From: Streptomyces chromofuscus
Lineage (GTDB): Bacteria > Actinomycetota > Actinomycetes > Streptomycetales > Streptomycetaceae
Assembly: GCF_015160875.1 (NCBI RefSeq)
Contig: NZ_CP063374.1
Coordinates: 1,612,001 to 1,676,000, forward strand
DNA: 64,000 nt
Direction: 5' to 3'
Within the stretch, counting starts at the first letter, position 1. The number at the start of each line of letters is the position of its first letter. The position numbers were made by a program, and so were the translations under genes. The notes beneath the pieces were generated by a model. The model was not told where the DNA came from. It searched no databases and saw nothing but the letters and a program-made list of their open reading frames with translations. Shown in pieces: positions 39,701-47,410 of the stretch.

Positions 39701-40660
39701 CCCGGCCTGACCACGGTCGGTGAGGGGGCGTTCCTCGCCGACGACACGCTGACCGCGCCGTACGAACTCGGCGGCGGGTGGATGCGGATCGGGCGCGCGC
39801 AGATCGGGCGGCGGGCGTTCCTCGGGAACTCGGGGATGACCGCGCCGGGGCGCAGCGTGCCGGACGGCGGGCTGGTCGGGGTGCTGTCGGCCGCGCCGAA
39901 GAAGGCGAAGAAGGGCAGCTCCTATCTGGGGCTGCCGCCGGTGAGGCTGCCGCGCAGCGCCGCCGGCGGCGATCAGAGCCGGACGTACGACCCGCCGGCC
40001 CGGTTGCTGTGGGCGCGCGGGCTGGTGGAGCTGTGCCGGATCGTGCCGGTGTTCTGCTCGGCGGGGCTGGCCCTGCTGACGGTGGCCGCGCTGTGTGCGC
40101 TGGGCGGCTGGGCCTGGCTGCTGGGCGGTGCCGTGCTGTTCGCGGCGGGTGTGCTCGCGGGCGCCGTGTCCGTGGTGGCCAAGTGGGTGCTCGTGGGGCG
40201 GCACCGCAGCGGGGAGCACCCGCTGTGGAGCGGGTTCGTGTGGCGCAACGAGCTGGCGGACACCTTCGTCGAGGTGCTCGGCGTGCCGTGGCTGGCGGGT
40301 GCCGTGCCGGGTACGCCGGTGATGACCGCGTGGCTGCGCGGGCTCGGGGCGCGGATCGGCCGGGGCACCTGGGTGGAGAGCTACTGGCTGCCGGAGGCGG
40401 ATCTGGTGACGCTCCAGGACGCGGTGACCGTGAACCGGGGCTGTGTGCTGCAGACGCACCTCTTCCACGACCGGATCTTGCGGACGGATACTGTGGTTCT
40501 CCGTGAGGGCGCGACGCTGGGTCCTGGCGGAATCGTCCTGCCCGGCAGCACCGTGGGCGCCCGCACCACGCTCGGTCCGGCGTCGCTCGTGATGGCGGCG
40601 GAGTCCGTCCCCGACGACACCCGGTGGCTGGGCAACCCGATCGAGGCATGGCGCCGGTAG
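36794..40660 (+). CDS. Pls/PosA-type single-module peptide synthetase (poly-amino-acid synthetase)
   Basis: 1288 residues with the epsilon-poly-L-lysine synthetase layout. Adenylation domain about 25-510: core A3 IIFTSGSTGKPKG, YGPTE at 307-311, A10 lysine K494. Carrier domain with phosphopantetheine serine S549 in IGGGSLAAA. Then three membrane-separated C-terminal domains with hexapeptide-repeat-like sequence (GRGAAVESEV, GRGAEVSTV). Membrane segments begin near 607, 645, 833, 870, 1077 and 1106. Hand alignment to GrsA gives the pocket D218 A219 E222 T262 I282 G284 T306 V314 V315 K494, close to the published lysine code DAESIGSVCK. It should activate a basic amino acid and polymerise it. 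No thioesterase or standard condensation domain. ATG start with GAGGACC upstream. Confidence 0.9.
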   Translation: MAAIDESSALGLLDEEIRERFGDRARFSGGPAASPRTLVDVFEASVRAHPDELALDDGAVRLTYRALAVEVERLRGRLAAAGVGLGDRVGVRVPSGTNDLYVAILAVLAAGAAYVPVDAEDPDERAELVFGEAGVRAVVGAGHRLTVNGRSDVAAARPGAEHDAWIIFTSGSTGKPKGVAVSHRSAAAFVDAEAALFLTEEPIGPGDRVMAGLSVAFDASCEEMWLAWRYGACLVPVPRARVRSGADLGPWLVEQEITVVSTVPTLAALWEPETLNDVRLLIFGGEACPPELAQRLVTEGREVWNTYGPTEATVVACASLMSGAEPVRIGLPLRGWELAVVDEAGEPVAMGGSGQLVIGGVGLARYLDAEKDAEKYAPLESLGWQRAYRSGDLVRAEPEGLVFLGRADEQIKLGGRRIELGEVDAALQALPGVAGAAAAVRTARSGNQLLVGYVVTQDGWDARAAVERLRAELPAALVPLLAPVAELPTRTSGKVDRNALPWPLEGVATGGEAERLYGTEAWLAEQWTEVLGIPVTAASDDFFTIGGGSLAAAQLTTRLRTRYPSAAVLDIYQQPTLRKLARRLEESAQDDAARRTIAPVPRRAQVIQLLALVPLFALTGLRWTVVLAACGNVLSGYGRLPTAPWWVVGAGAVLLFTPPGRLAVAAGGARLLLRGVRAGRYPRGGGVHLRLWAAERLAEASGATSLTGVWLLRYARALGARVGQDVDLHSLPPVTGMLRLGRGAAVESEVDLSGYWLDGDRLEVGPVRVGAHAVVGTRSVLFPGARVGKRAEVAPGSAVAGQIPTGQRWAGAPAVKLGRAKRNWPRERPERGVLWRVMYGASGLALSALPVLGAGAALGVTGLFVAPGDGLARALAGGALALVPATLAFGSAYALLILLGVRLLSLGLREGTYPTHSRAGWQAWTVTQLMDRARETLFPLYAGLVTPVWLRLLGMRIGRGAEVSTVLALPGLTTVGEGAFLADDTLTAPYELGGGWMRIGRAQIGRRAFLGNSGMTAPGRSVPDGGLVGVLSAAPKKAKKGSSYLGLPPVRLPRSAAGGDQSRTYDPPARLLWARGLVELCRIVPVFCSAGLALLTVAALCALGGWAWLLGGAVLFAAGVLAGAVSVVAKWVLVGRHRSGEHPLWSGFVWRNELADTFVEVLGVPWLAGAVPGTPVMTAWLRGLGARIGRGTWVESYWLPEADLVTLQDAVTVNRGCVLQTHLFHDRILRTDTVVLREGATLGPGGIVLPGSTVGARTTLGPASLVMAAESVPDDTRWLGNPIEAWRR

Positions 40661-42096
40661 GCGTGCCCGCGGCGTCGGGGGACGAGGAACGTCCGACGAG
40701 CACAGGGCAGGGAGCAGACGCGGCAGTGGCGGTACAGCAGGCGGCGGGTCCGGACCCGTACTTTCCGGCCAACGGTGACCACCGGTACCGGGTGCACCGC
40801 TACGAACTCGCGCTGGACTACCGGCCGGGGCCCAACCGGCTGGCGGGGACGGCCCGGATCAACGCCATCGCCGGGCGGGCCGCGCTCGCCGAGTTCCAGC
40901 TCAATCTCGCCGACTTCAAGGTCGGGCGGGTGCGGGTGGAGGGCCGCCCGGCGCACTACACGCACCGGGGCGGCCGGCTGCGGGTGCGACCCGGCAAGGC
41001 GGTGCGGGCCGGGGCCGCGTTCACGGTGGAGGTGCACTGGTCGGGCAATCCCAAGCCGGTCAGCAGCCCCTGGGGCGGGCTCGGTTGGGAGGAGCTGCTC
41101 GACGGGGCGCTGGTGGCGAGCCAGCCGGTCGGGGCGCCGTCGTGGTACCCGTGCAACGACCGGCCGGCCGACAAGGCGTCGTACCAGATCTCGATCACCA
41201 CGCCGTCGGCCTACGCGGTGGTCGCCGGTGGGCGACTGCTGACGCGAACGACGAAGGCCTCCACGACCACCTGGGTGTACGAGCAGCCGGCGCCGACGTC
41301 GAGCTATCTGGTGGGGCTGGCCATCGGGAAGTACCAGACGGTGCTGCTGGGCGACCCGGGTCCCGGCGGTGTGCCGCAGCACGGGCACATTCCGGCGCCT
41401 CTGCTGCCGCAGTTCTCGCGGGACTTCGCCCGGCAGCCCGCGATGATGGAGCTGTTCCAGGAGTTGTTCGGCACCTATCCGTTCGAGGAGTACGCCGTCG
41501 TCGTGACGGAGGAGGAGCTCGATGTGCCGGTCGAGGCACAGGGCTTGTCGCTCTTCGGCGCCAACCATGTGGACGGGGCCCGGGGTTGGGAGCGGCTGAT
41601 CGCTCACGAGCTGGCGCATCAGTGGTTCGGCAACAGTGTGTCCATCGCGGACTGGCGGCACATCTGGCTGAACGAGGGGTTCGCGAAGTACGCCGAGTGG
41701 CTGTGGTCGGAGCGGTCCGGGGGGCCGACCGCGCAGACGCACGCGGCCGCCGCCCACCGGTCGCTGTCGGGGCAGCCGCAGGACCTGAAACTGGCCGATC
41801 CCGGGCGCAAGTCGATGTTCGACGACCGGCTGTACCAGCGGGGCGGGCTCGTGGTGCACGCCGTGCGGTGTGCGCTGGGCGACGAGGCCTTCTTCCGGAT
41901 GCTGCGGGGATGGGTGGCGACGCACCGAGGTGGTTCCGTGACGACGGCGACCTTCACCGCGCATGCGGCGCGCTACGCGTCCGAGCCGCTGGACGGGCTG
42001 TTCCGGGCGTGGCTGGAGGAGCCCGCGCTGCCGCCGTTGCCCGAGCAGGAGGTGCGCATCCCGGCGCGGCCCTCCTTTCCGCCGACCGGCGTCTGA
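40648..42096 (+). CDS. M1-family zinc aminopeptidase (Pld-like)
   Basis: 482 residues. The gluzincin motif HELAHQWFGN is followed by NEGFAKYAEWL with the third zinc ligand Glu. The exopeptidase sequence before it is VEAQGLSLFG in place of the usual GAMEN, so N-terminal recognition may be unusual. An N-terminal beta domain (about 40-230) is complete; the C-terminal helical domain is short. No signal peptide. Its start overlaps the end of the synthetase gene by 13 bases, so the two are coupled. In the epsilon-polylysine producer S. albulus an M1-type enzyme (Pld) degrades the polymer and protects the cell; the same role is inferred here. An ATG 24 bases upstream is a less likely start. Confidence 0.88.
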   Translation: MAPVGVPAASGDEERPTSTGQGADAAVAVQQAAGPDPYFPANGDHRYRVHRYELALDYRPGPNRLAGTARINAIAGRAALAEFQLNLADFKVGRVRVEGRPAHYTHRGGRLRVRPGKAVRAGAAFTVEVHWSGNPKPVSSPWGGLGWEELLDGALVASQPVGAPSWYPCNDRPADKASYQISITTPSAYAVVAGGRLLTRTTKASTTTWVYEQPAPTSSYLVGLAIGKYQTVLLGDPGPGGVPQHGHIPAPLLPQFSRDFARQPAMMELFQELFGTYPFEEYAVVVTEEELDVPVEAQGLSLFGANHVDGARGWERLIAHELAHQWFGNSVSIADWRHIWLNEGFAKYAEWLWSERSGGPTAQTHAAAAHRSLSGQPQDLKLADPGRKSMFDDRLYQRGGLVVHAVRCALGDEAFFRMLRGWVATHRGGSVTTATFTAHAARYASEPLDGLFRAWLEEPALPPLPEQEVRIPARPSFPPTGV

Positions 42097-42107
42097 GAGC
42101 GCTTCGG

Positions 42108-42698
42108 TCAGTGCGGCCGGCGTAGTCCTGCGACGAGGAGTTCGACCAGGCGGCGTGCGTCGTAGCGGGCGTCGCTGTCCGCGCCGACGCAGAGGTTCCC
42201 GACGCCGCGCATGAGCTCGTAGGCCGTGAGGTCGGAGCGGATCTCGCCGGCCTCGGCCGCCGCTTCGAGCAGTTGGGTGCACACGGGCACGAGGCGGTCG
42301 ATGAAGTAGGCGTGCAGCGCGTCGAAGCCCGCGTTCTCGGACTGGAGCACGGCGGCGAGGCCGTGTTTGGTGACCAGGAAGTCGACGAAGAGATCGATCC
42401 ATTGCGCCAGCGCGGCATGCGGGGTCGCGCCGTTCGCCAGCAGGGCCGGTCCGGCCTCGGCGCAGGCGTCGACCTGGTGTCGGTAGACGGCGATGATCAG
42501 GTCCGCCCGCGTCGGGAAGTGCCGGTAGATCGTGCCCAGCCCGACGCCCGCCTCGGCCGCGATGTCACGGACCGGCGCGTCCACCCCTGACGTGACGAAG
42601 ACCGCGGCGGCCGCGTCGAGCAGGGCCTCCTTGTTGCGCCGGGCGTCCTTGCGCCTGGGCGCGCTCGTGCGCCCCGCGCTCTCGTCACTGGCGTTCAC
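42108..42698 (-). CDS. TetR-family regulator of the adjacent aldo/keto reductase
   Basis: 196 residues. N-terminal helix-turn-helix (about 22-68: ALLDAAAAVFVTSGVDAPVRDIAAEAGVGLGTIYRHF), then a helical ligand domain of the SBP/TetR_C type. GTG start with GGGAG eight bases upstream. Divergent from the aldo/keto reductase; two identical-armed palindromes lie symmetrically in the 117-bp gap, so it probably represses both genes. The inducer is unknown. Confidence 0.92.
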   Translation of the reverse strand: MNASDESAGRTSAPRRKDARRNKEALLDAAAAVFVTSGVDAPVRDIAAEAGVGLGTIYRHFPTRADLIIAVYRHQVDACAEAGPALLANGATPHAALAQWIDLFVDFLVTKHGLAAVLQSENAGFDALHAYFIDRLVPVCTQLLEAAAEAGEIRSDLTAYELMRGVGNLCVGADSDARYDARRLVELLVAGLRRPH

Positions 42699-42732
42699 CG
42701 CGCAGCTCCCTCCGCCGCCGCCCCTTGAAAAG

Positions 42733-42747
42733 CGGAACAGCGTTCCG
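42733..42747. promoter_or_regulatory. TetR operator, site 1
   Basis: Palindrome CGGAAC-AGC-GTTCCG, centred 42 bases upstream of the TetR gene start. Site 2 repeats the same arms 36 bases away. Confidence 0.8.
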
Positions 42748-42768
42748 TATCGTCGCTCTCACCTTCAC

Positions 42769-42783
42769 CGGAACAACGTTCCG
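42769..42783. promoter_or_regulatory. TetR operator, site 2
   Basis: Palindrome CGGAAC-AAC-GTTCCG, centred 40 bases upstream of the aldo/keto reductase start; arms identical to site 1. Confidence 0.8.
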
Positions 42784-42815
42784 TTTCGCTCATCATGCCA
42801 CGGAGGAGCACAGTC

Positions 42816-43826
42816 ATGCAGTACCGCACCTTGGGCCGCACCGGAGTGCAGGCCAGCGCCCTCGCGCTCGGCGCCATGAACTTCGGCAGGATCGGACGCA
42901 CCACCCAGGACGAGGCCACCGCCATCGTCGACGCCGCCCTGGAGGGCGGGATCAATGTCGTCGACACCGCCGACATGTACAGCGACGGCGTGTCGGAGGA
43001 GATGGTCGGCAAGGCCATCGCCGGCCGCCGCGACGACATCGTGCTGGCCACGAAGGCGAGCATGCCGATGGGCGAGGAGCGCAACCACCAGGGCGCGTCG
43101 CGCCGCTGGCTGGTCACCGCGCTCGACAACAGCCTGCGCCGCCTCGGAGTCGACCACGTCGACCTCTACCAGATCCACCGCTGGGACCCGCGCACCAGCG
43201 ACGAGGAGACCCTGTCGGCGCTGACCGATCTGCAACGAGCCGGAAAGATCCGCTACTTCGGCTCCTCGACCTTCCCCGCCCACCGCATCGTCCAGGCGCA
43301 GTGGGCCGCCCGCGAGCATCGTCTGAGCCGCTACGTCACCGAGCAGCCCAGCTACTCGATCCTGCAGCGCGGCATCGAGGCCCATGTGCTGCCCGTGACG
43401 GAGGAGTACGGAATGGGCGTGCTGGTCTGGAGCCCACTGGCCTCGGGCTGGCTGTCCGGCGCCGTCCGCGCGGGCCGGGAGATCACCACCAACCGCTCGG
43501 CGTTCATGCCGGACCGCTTCGACACCGCCCTCCCCGCCAACCGGGCCAGGCTCGACGCGGTCGAGCGGCTGGCCGCGGTCGCCGACGAGGCCGGCCTGAC
43601 GCTGATCCAGCTCGCGCTCGGTTTCGTGACCGCGCACCCGGGCGTGACCAGCGCGCTCGTCGGCCCCCGCACGGTGGACCATCTGCGCGCGCAGCTCGCC
43701 GCCGCGGACACCGTGCTCTCCCCCGACGTCCTCGACGCGATCGTCGCGCCCGGGGTCGACCTGGCCGCGCACGAGAAGCACGACACTCCCCCCGCGCTCC
43801 TCGACCCGTCACTGCGGCGTCGCTGA
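42816..43826 (+). CDS. Aldo/keto reductase
   Basis: 336 residues. Catalytic residues: Asp and Tyr in VDTADMYSDGVSE, Lys in ATKASMPMG, His in YQIHRWDP. It resembles the YajO/Tas-like group acting on varied carbonyls. The ATG at 42816 with GGAGGAGC upstream is preferred over an ATG seven codons earlier. It is controlled by the divergent TetR gene judging by the twin operators. A truncated LLM oxidoreductase gene follows after 22 bases. Confidence 0.92.
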   Translation: MQYRTLGRTGVQASALALGAMNFGRIGRTTQDEATAIVDAALEGGINVVDTADMYSDGVSEEMVGKAIAGRRDDIVLATKASMPMGEERNHQGASRRWLVTALDNSLRRLGVDHVDLYQIHRWDPRTSDEETLSALTDLQRAGKIRYFGSSTFPAHRIVQAQWAAREHRLSRYVTEQPSYSILQRGIEAHVLPVTEEYGMGVLVWSPLASGWLSGAVRAGREITTNRSAFMPDRFDTALPANRARLDAVERLAAVADEAGLTLIQLALGFVTAHPGVTSALVGPRTVDHLRAQLAAADTVLSPDVLDAIVAPGVDLAAHEKHDTPPALLDPSLRRR

Positions 43827-43848
43827 CCCCGAAGGGACCGACACCGTC

Positions 43849-44001
43849 GTGTCGCACACGCTCCGACCCCGCTTCGGGATCATGACCGCCCCCATGCAGG
43901 TCGACTACCAAGACGTCCTGCGCGTCTGGCGCGAGGCCGACGCCGTCCCGGAGATCGAGCACGCCTGGCTGTTCGATCAGCTGATGCCGATCGGCGGCTG
44001 G
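43849..44001 (+). pseudogene. Truncated LLM F420-dependent oxidoreductase
   Basis: About 50 residues of a luciferase-like oxidoreductase N-terminus (LRPRFGIMTAPMQVDYQDVL ... IEHAWLFDQLMPIGG), after which homology stops abruptly and unrelated sequence follows. The remaining ~250 residues of the family are absent, so this is a deletion remnant. The GTG start and its position downstream of the aldo/keto reductase suggest it was once the second gene of that operon. Confidence 0.75.
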
Positions 44002-44114
44002 TCCGAGGGAGTTTCCAGAAAGGGGCGGGGAACGCGACTCGCACACGACGTGCGCGTGTCGGGACAGGTCGTGCACACAATCCACACGTGCCGTGGTGCA
44101 GCAGAATGGGGCCC

Positions 44115-44573
44115 ATGTCCCGACGCACCGGCGGTTCCCGCCGCCCACGCCCCTCCGCTCCGGCCCACCCTGCGGAATGCCCGTGCGGTCTTGCGGAGAC
44201 ATTCGAGATGTGCTGTGGCCGATTCCTCTCCCAGTCCCGGGCGGGCTGGACCGGGGGTACCGGCACGGGTGGGGCCGCCGCACCGACCGCCGAGGCGCTG
44301 ATGCGCTCGCGCTACACCGCCTTCGTCCGGCGCGACGAGGCGTACCTGCTGCGGACCTGGCACCCGCGCACCCGGCCGGCACGGCTCGACCTGGACCCCG
44401 GCATGCGGTGGACGGGGCTGGAGATCCTGGGCACGACCGACGGGTCGGCGTTCCACAGCACGGGGACGGTGACGTTCCGGGCGTCCTTCGTCGGCGGCGC
44501 GCTGCACGAGCGCAGCCGGTTCGAGCGGGTCGACGGCGCGTGGGTGTACGTCGACGGCGAGTTCCTCGACTGA
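44115..44573 (+). CDS. YchJ-family protein
   Basis: 152 residues, UPF0225/YchJ. N-terminal cysteine cluster CPCG...CCGRF (SEC-C-like metal site), then an NTF2-like alpha/beta domain (MRSRYTAFVRRDEAYLLRTWHP, family signature). Function is not established; a metal- or redox-linked role is suspected. ATG 44115 has no strong ribosome-binding site. It converges on the gluconate regulator. Confidence 0.88.
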   Translation: MSRRTGGSRRPRPSAPAHPAECPCGLAETFEMCCGRFLSQSRAGWTGGTGTGGAAAPTAEALMRSRYTAFVRRDEAYLLRTWHPRTRPARLDLDPGMRWTGLEILGTTDGSAFHSTGTVTFRASFVGGALHERSRFERVDGAWVYVDGEFLD

Positions 44574-44582
44574 GCGACGGCC

Positions 44583-45284
44583 CTACGGGGCGAGGATGTC
44601 CAGCTCCTGCAGCGCGCCGACCGTGATCTCCCGGGTCAGTTCCTCGGCGCGGGCCGCGTCGCCCTGCCGTACCGCCTCCGCGACCTGGACGTGCAGGGTG
44701 ACGGCGGCCGGGTCGGGGTCCTCGAACATCACGTCGTGATGGGTGCGGCCGGCCAGCACCTCGGCGACGACGTCACCGAGGCGGGCGAACATCTCGTTGC
44801 CGGAGGCGTTGAGGATCACGCGGTGGAAGGCCACGTCGTGGACGAGGTAGCCCTCCAGCTGGTGCCCCCGTGAGTGGGCGACCATGCCGAGGGCGCACTC
44901 GGTGAGTTCGGCGCACTGCTCGGCGGTGGCGTTCCTGGCGGCCAGTCCGGCCGCGACCGGTTCGACCGCCGAGCGCAGCACCGTGAGGGAGCGCAGCTGG
45001 TGGGGCCGGTCGGCGCCGGTCAGCCGCCAGCGGATGACCTGGGGGTCGTAGACGTTCCACTCGGCCTTGGCGCGGACGGTGACGCCCACCCTGCGGCGGG
45101 ACTCGACCAGGTGCATCGACTCCAGCACCCGCACCGCCTCGCGCATCACGGAGCGCGACACGTCGAAACGCTGCGCCAGTTCGTCGGTGCGCAACACACT
45201 GCCCGGAGGGTACTCGCCCGCCGTGATCTCGGGGCCGAGGGTGTCCAGTACGCGGCCGTGCAGGCCCCGGCCCATCGTGCTCAT
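44583..45284 (-). CDS. gntR: FadR/FCD-type GntR regulator of gluconate genes
   Basis: 233 residues. Winged helix at about 10-75 (ELAQRFDVSRSVMREAVRVLESMHLV) and FCD effector domain after it. Divergent from gluconokinase and gluconate permease, so it is the expected gluconate-responsive repressor. ATG 45284 (MSTMGRG) is preferred over a GTG two codons upstream; neither has a clear ribosome-binding site. A palindrome at 45319 between the divergent starts is its likely operator. Confidence 0.9.
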   Translation of the reverse strand: MSTMGRGLHGRVLDTLGPEITAGEYPPGSVLRTDELAQRFDVSRSVMREAVRVLESMHLVESRRRVGVTVRAKAEWNVYDPQVIRWRLTGADRPHQLRSLTVLRSAVEPVAAGLAARNATAEQCAELTECALGMVAHSRGHQLEGYLVHDVAFHRVILNASGNEMFARLGDVVAEVLAGRTHHDVMFEDPDPAAVTLHVQVAEAVRQGDAARAEELTREITVGALQELDILAP

Positions 45285-45318
45285 GCACACAGCGTACGGG
45301 GCGGATCACTCGATCAAA

Positions 45319-45329
45319 AAGTCAGACTT
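45319..45329. promoter_or_regulatory. Likely GntR operator
   Basis: AAGTC-A-GACTT palindrome in an AT-rich patch between gntR and gntK, 35 bases from the gntR start and 97 from the gntK start. Confidence 0.5.
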
Positions 45330-45425
45330 ATTCATCACAGAGTCTTGAATTCGTCGTACCTAATGGGTTTCATGTGGCCGACGTCGGTTGCGACGTCGTA
45401 TGTCGAGGAAGACAGCGAGGCAGTC

Positions 45426-45953
45426 ATGCGTACCCCCCACGTCGTCGTGGTGATGGGCGTCGCCGGCACGGGCAAGACCACCATCGGTCCGCTGCTCGCC
45501 GCACGGCTGGGCGTCCCTTATGCCGAGGGCGACGACTTCCACCCGGCGGCCAACATCGCCAAGATGTCGGCCGGGACCCCGCTCGAGGACGAGGACCGGT
45601 GGCCGTGGCTGGACGCCATCGGCGTCTGGGCCCACGAGCGGACCGGGCTGGGCGGGGTGGTCAGCAGCTCGGCGCTGAAGCGGTCGTACCGCGACCGGCT
45701 CAGGGCCGCCGCACCCGGTGTCGTGTTCGTGCACCTCACCGGCGACCGGGAGCTCATCGAGACCCGGATGGCGCAGCGGCAGGGCCATTTCATGCCGACC
45801 GCGCTGCTGGACTCGCAGTTCGCCACGCTCCAGCCGCTCCAGGCGGACGAGGCCGGAGTCGCGGTCGACGTCTCCGGCACCCCCGGGGAGATCACCGCCC
45901 GCGCCGTCGCCGCGCTGGACTCCCTCGACTCCACGTCGCCCTCGGCGCCGTGA
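45426..45953 (+). CDS. gntK: Gluconokinase
   Basis: 175 residues. Phosphorylates gluconate to 6-phosphogluconate. P-loop VVVMGVAGTGKTT at residues 7-19, then the family sequences YAEGDDFHPAANIAKMSAGTPL and FVHLTGDRELI, and the C-terminal QFATLQPL block. ATG start. First gene of the gluconate operon, followed 40 bases later by the permease. Confidence 0.96.
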   Translation: MRTPHVVVVMGVAGTGKTTIGPLLAARLGVPYAEGDDFHPAANIAKMSAGTPLEDEDRWPWLDAIGVWAHERTGLGGVVSSSALKRSYRDRLRAAAPGVVFVHLTGDRELIETRMAQRQGHFMPTALLDSQFATLQPLQADEAGVAVDVSGTPGEITARAVAALDSLDSTSPSAP

Positions 45954-45993
45954 CCCCTCCCCCCATCCCCCGTATCACTGCAAGGGACACCCC

Positions 45994-47391
45994 GTGACCA
46001 GACTCAGCGTCGAGATGCTGGCGGCGGACCCCGTCGAGCCGATCACCTCGGCGGGACACGCGCAACTGGGCATCGCGGTACTGGCGGGCATCGCCGTCAT
46101 CGTGCTGCTCATCACCAAGTTCAAGCTGCACGCCTTCCTGGCGCTGACCATCGGGTCGCTGGCGCTGGGAGCCTTCGCCGGGGCACCCCTCGACAAGGTC
46201 CTCACCAGCTTCACCACCGGCCTGGGCACCACGGTCGCCGGCGTGGGCGTGCTGATCGCGCTGGGCGCGATCCTCGGCAAGATGCTCGCCGACTCCGGCG
46301 GCGCCGATGAGATCGTCGACACGATCCTCGCCAAGGCGGGCGGCCGTTCGATGCCGTGGGCGATGGTGCTGATCGCCTCGGTGATCGGCCTGCCGCTGTT
46401 CTTCGAGGTCGGCGTCGTGCTGCTGATCCCGGTCGTGCTGATGGTCGCCAAGCGCGGCAACTACTCCCTGATGCGGATCGGCATCCCGGCGCTCGCGGGT
46501 CTGTCCGTGATGCACGGCCTGGTCCCGCCGCATCCCGGCCCGCTGGTCGCGATCGACGCGGTCAAGGCCGACCTCGGCGTGACGCTGGCGCTCGGCGTGC
46601 TGGTCGCCATCCCGACCGTGATCATCGCCGGTCCGTTGTTCTCCCGGTACGCGGCCCGGTGGGTGGACGTCCCGGCCCCGGAGCGCATGATCCCGCAGCG
46701 GGCCTCCGAGGAGCTGGAGAAGCGCCCCGGGTTCGGCGCCACGCTGATCACCATCATGCTGCCGGTCATCCTGATGCTGTCCAAGGCACTGGTCGACATC
46801 GTCATCGACGACAAGGAGAACACGACGCAGCGCGTCTTCGACGTCGTCGGCTCCCCGCTGATCGCCCTGCTCGCCTCGGTGCTCCTCGGCATCTTCACCC
46901 TGCTGCGCCCCGCCGGGTTCGGCAAGGAGCGCGTCTCCGGGCTCGTGGAGAAGGGCCTCGCGCCCATCGCGGGCATCCTGCTGATCGTCGGCGCGGGCGG
47001 CGGCTTCAAGCAGACGCTGATCGACACCGGCGTCGGCCAGATGATCCTGGACATCTCCGAGGACTGGTCGATCCCGGCGCTGCTGCTGGCCTGGCTGATC
47101 GCGGTGGCGATCCGGCTGGCGACCGGCTCGGCAACCGTGGCGACCGTCTCGGCGGCCGGCCTGGTCGCGCCGCTCGCGGCCGGCATGTCGACCGGTGAGA
47201 CCGCCCTGCTGGTGCTGGCCATCGGCGCCGGCTCGCTCTTCTTCAGCCATGTGAACGACGCCGGGTTCTGGCTGGTGAAGGAGTACTTCGGGCTGAGCGT
47301 CGGCCAGACGATCAAGACCTGGTCCGTGATGGAGACGATCATCTCGGTGGTCGCGGGCGCGATCGTGCTGCTGTTGTCCCTGGTCATATAG
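45994..47391 (+). CDS. gntP: GntP-family gluconate:H+ symporter
   Basis: 465 residues, about 12-14 membrane segments, GntP family. Family sequences LPLFFEVGVVLLIPV, GLVPPHPGPLVAI and FSHVNDAGFWLVKEYF are clear. It imports gluconate for GntK. GTG start with AAGGGACAC upstream. The following dehydrogenase gene is damaged. Confidence 0.95.
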   Translation: MTRLSVEMLAADPVEPITSAGHAQLGIAVLAGIAVIVLLITKFKLHAFLALTIGSLALGAFAGAPLDKVLTSFTTGLGTTVAGVGVLIALGAILGKMLADSGGADEIVDTILAKAGGRSMPWAMVLIASVIGLPLFFEVGVVLLIPVVLMVAKRGNYSLMRIGIPALAGLSVMHGLVPPHPGPLVAIDAVKADLGVTLALGVLVAIPTVIIAGPLFSRYAARWVDVPAPERMIPQRASEELEKRPGFGATLITIMLPVILMLSKALVDIVIDDKENTTQRVFDVVGSPLIALLASVLLGIFTLLRPAGFGKERVSGLVEKGLAPIAGILLIVGAGGGFKQTLIDTGVGQMILDISEDWSIPALLLAWLIAVAIRLATGSATVATVSAAGLVAPLAAGMSTGETALLVLAIGAGSLFFSHVNDAGFWLVKEYFGLSVGQTIKTWSVMETIISVVAGAIVLLLSLVI

Positions 47392-47410
47392 GCCCTGCGG
47401 AGATACGACG

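Noticed and set aside
36680..40468. A 1262-codon frame antisense to the polymer synthetase
   Set aside because: Arg/Pro/His-rich complement of the real gene; no ribosome-binding site or domain.
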